This document shows, piece by piece, positions 36,316 to 37,544 of a DNA stretch of 37,544 nt. Every line of letters begins with the position of its first letter. The first letter of the stretch is position 1. The position numbers were made by a program, and so were the translations under genes. Under the pieces are notes generated by a model that made no database searches, was not told the origin of the DNA, and saw only the letters and a list, made by a program, of their open reading frames with translations. Source of the stretch: Pseudorhodobacter aquimaris (lineage in GTDB: Bacteria; Pseudomonadota; Alphaproteobacteria; Rhodobacterales; Rhodobacteraceae); NCBI RefSeq assembly GCF_001202025.1, contig NZ_LGHS01000050.1, positions 1-37,544 of the forward strand, given 5' to 3'.

Positions 36316-36672
36316 GTAAGTTTCCGCAGGGCGTTCATAGGGGCACAGGCAGCCTTGGCAATCGTTCATCAAGATCATCCCTGTGCTATTCGACAGCATG
36401 TACCTCATCCCATTCGTTCCGCGTCAAACTCTGCAGGGGTGCCGTCCACATCGCAAACCACAAAAGGCGCAGATGTGATCTGGGTCATATGTATCGCTCC
36501 GATATTTGACGGCCCACCCTTTGAAACAAAAGCGGCGTCGCGTTGGGGGGCCGCTGACCGGCGCCGCCCGCTGTCCAGAGCACCCGCGCGGCACAGATGA
36601 CGCCCGAGTGACAGAGGGTTTCGGTTTGTTTGAACAGGTGCCTGGCGTTTTCCAAGTGGATTTCCGCCTTGG
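36316..36672. other. Intergenic region after gntR with a possible gene remnant
   Basis: No terminator or full gene is seen. On the minus strand about 36405-36535 a frame reads KGGPSNIGAIHMTQITSAP and ends VDGTPAEFDAERMG before a TGA. An ATG inside it (about 36487) has GGAG 8 bases upstream, giving a possible 27-residue peptide. It looks like a gene tail or small protein, but I do not recognise it. The part next to 36672 is non-coding end sequence of the adjacent IS3-type remnant. Confidence 0.4.
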
Positions 36673-36816
36673 TTATGCGGCTAATGGTTTGACCATTGGC
36701 TGGTTGAAGTAGGCCTGATCGGGAGTTCTGCCGTCAAGCGATGAATGTGGGCGGCGTCGGTTGTAAAATGTTAGATACTGGCCAATCCCGGCGCGTGCCT
36801 CGGAGACGCTTGCATA
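36673..36816 (-). pseudogene. IS3-family OrfB transposase, C-terminal remnant
   Basis: The last 48 codons of an IS3-type transposase survive: YASVSEARAGIGQYLTFY, then NRRRPHSSLDGRTPDQAYF, ending NQPMVKPLAA before TAA (36673-36675). This covers the region just after the third catalytic acidic residue. Upstream of Tyr (36816) the reading changes abruptly to ABC-ATPase-like sequence, so a deletion or rearrangement has joined the two. The catalytic core is missing and the copy is dead. Confidence 0.85.
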
Positions 36817-36945
36817 GGGCCGCATCGGTCAGTCTCATAATTTCCGGTATGGGCAGCCTGCGGATTTCCAGCGGATAGGACTGAAAAACAAAGCCGATGT
36901 TGCGCGCCTCGGGGGGCAGGGTTGTGGCCTTGCCCCCCGAGAGTT
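36812..36945 (-). pseudogene. ABC transporter ATPase fragment (UgpC/MalK-like) with internal deletion
   Basis: One frame reads SGGKATTLPPEARNIGFVF, then QSY, then PLEIRRLPIPEIMRLTDAAL. The first half matches the segment before the Q-loop of sugar/polyamine-type ABC ATPases. The second matches the segment about 17 residues further on, so the stretch equivalent to ALxPHMTVxENIAF is missing. Walker A, signature and Walker B are absent. It is wedged between two IS3 tails. Confidence 0.6.
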
Positions 36946-36958
36946 CTGGTCTCTGAGG

Positions 36959-37042
36959 TCATGTTGGGCAGCCCGTCTCTCGAAAGCCAAAGGGGCTTTT
37001 GCCACTAAGGGATGAATGCCGCCTTTGTGGGTTATAGAACCC
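36959..37042 (-). pseudogene. Second IS3-family OrfB transposase tail
   Basis: About 27 codons read FYNPQRRHSSLSGKSPFGF, then RETGCPT and TGA (36959-36961), the standard end of IS3-family transposases of a subgroup different from the 36673-36816 copy (FYNPQRRHSSL against FYNRRRPHSSLDG). Sequence upstream of 37042 no longer matches the family. Confidence 0.75.
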
Positions 37043-37304
37043 GTGTGTGGATGCCCCTTTCAATGCAAGAAGTTTTTCAGATTGCTCAGAACATGTGATC
37101 AGTGCAGTCGTGTGTCCGGCCTATATATGCAGCTTTCACACGCCGCTGGCCTGTATGGTGTCCGTGGATGGGTCCAAATCGTTGATGCGAGCACAAAGCT
37201 CCTGGCTTCTATCTGGTTTTCCCAACCCCGTCTTATGACCGTTGTTCCTTACTCTCCTTCGCCCTTCTCACATTGCCGGTTTACTCCAACGCATGGTGCA
37301 AAGC
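37043..37304. other. Short non-coding stretch between IS remnants
   Basis: I see no supported gene. It probably contains the 3' non-coding end of the IS110-family element and residual flanking DNA. Confidence 0.4.
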
Positions 37305-37544
37305 TTATGCAGCCAGCGGTGGAATTCGATCGTTCTCTTTTGTGGTTATTAACGCCCAAACAGTACGGGCAAGCTTGTTTGCAAATGCAGTCGCCACCAG
37401 CATACGAGGCTTGCGCGCCAGCATCTTGGCAAGCCATGATCCAGGTGGTGGGCCTTTCCGGATGGTCCAACGGATGACGGCCATCACGCCAGAGGCGTGC
37501 ATTCGCACGACGCGCCTGTGATCAGCAACCGCCTTATATCGCGC
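37305..37544 (-). CDS. IS110-family transposase, C-terminal part (cut by window edge)
   Basis: The frame is open from the right edge to the stop at 37305-37307, about 79 codons. It reads RYKAVADHRRVVRMHASGV, then WTIRKGPPPGSWLAKMLARK and PRMLVATAFANKLARTVWAL. The motif WLxxMLARKPxxLVAxAxANKxARxxWA is typical of the C-terminus of IS110-family (DEDD/serine) transposases, which use a RuvC-like domain plus a C-terminal serine domain and a bridge RNA. Whether the upstream part is intact lies outside the window. Confidence 0.8.
   Translation of the reverse strand, partial: ARYKAVADHRRVVRMHASGVMAVIRWTIRKGPPPGSWLAKMLARKPRMLVATAFANKLARTVWALITTKENDRIPPLAA

Overview
The window looks like a chromosomal segment of an alphaproteobacterium of the Rhodobacterales, most likely the Roseobacter group. 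This rests on the gene order rimP-nusA-ylxR/L7Ae-infB, the Aap/Bzt-type amino-acid ABC system, the quaternary-amine ABC transporter near purU, and overall protein character. No species can be named from the sequence alone. There are no rRNA or tRNA genes and no CRISPR array.

Layout. (1) 1-855: the end of an IS256-family element, cut by the window edge, whose transposase has an in-frame stop. (2) 856-2393: a gene-poor, decayed stretch. (3) 2404-7839, minus strand: the transcription/translation operon rimP-nusA-ylxR-infB. A promoter and an attenuator-like leader precede rimP, and the YlxR/L7Ae gene carries an apparent frameshift. (4) 8230-9114, plus: purU, convergent with (5) 9168-12433, minus: a glycine betaine/TMAO-type ABC transporter (binding protein, permease, ATPase). 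(6) 12795-18069, plus: a DctD-like response regulator with a degenerate GAFTGA loop, its histidine kinase, and an oxalate/formate-type MFS transporter. A small secreted protein follows at 18450-18692.

(7) 18810-36315: a large catabolic island. On the minus strand lie a polar amino-acid ABC transporter (18810-22969) and a six-gene block: FAD amine oxidase-like, uronate-dehydrogenase-like, aminotransferase, HyuB, HyuA and HpaI/GarL-type aldolase (23038-30794). Diverging from it on the plus strand are a GarR-type reductase, an AroE-like dehydrogenase, an SDR and RidA (30928-33799). Two more SDRs lie on the minus strand (33889-35400), divergent from a GntR/FCD regulator (35554-36315). An identical 14-mer, TGTATGATGTATGA, lies before the transporter and in the divergent aldolase/reductase promoter region; a related dyad lies before gntR. 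The parts therefore look like one regulon. The gene mix suggests uptake and breakdown of a nitrogen-bearing sugar acid, lactam or N-substituted amino acid, feeding a GarL-GarR step to pyruvate and tartronate semialdehyde-like products. The substrate is not identifiable from sequence. This is the best candidate here for an undescribed system.

(8) 36316-37544: a mobile-element graveyard on the minus strand: two different IS3-family transposase tails, a deleted ABC-ATPase fragment, and the C-terminus of an IS110-family transposase running off the window. With the IS256 element at the left edge, the core operon and island are flanked by transposon debris on both sides.
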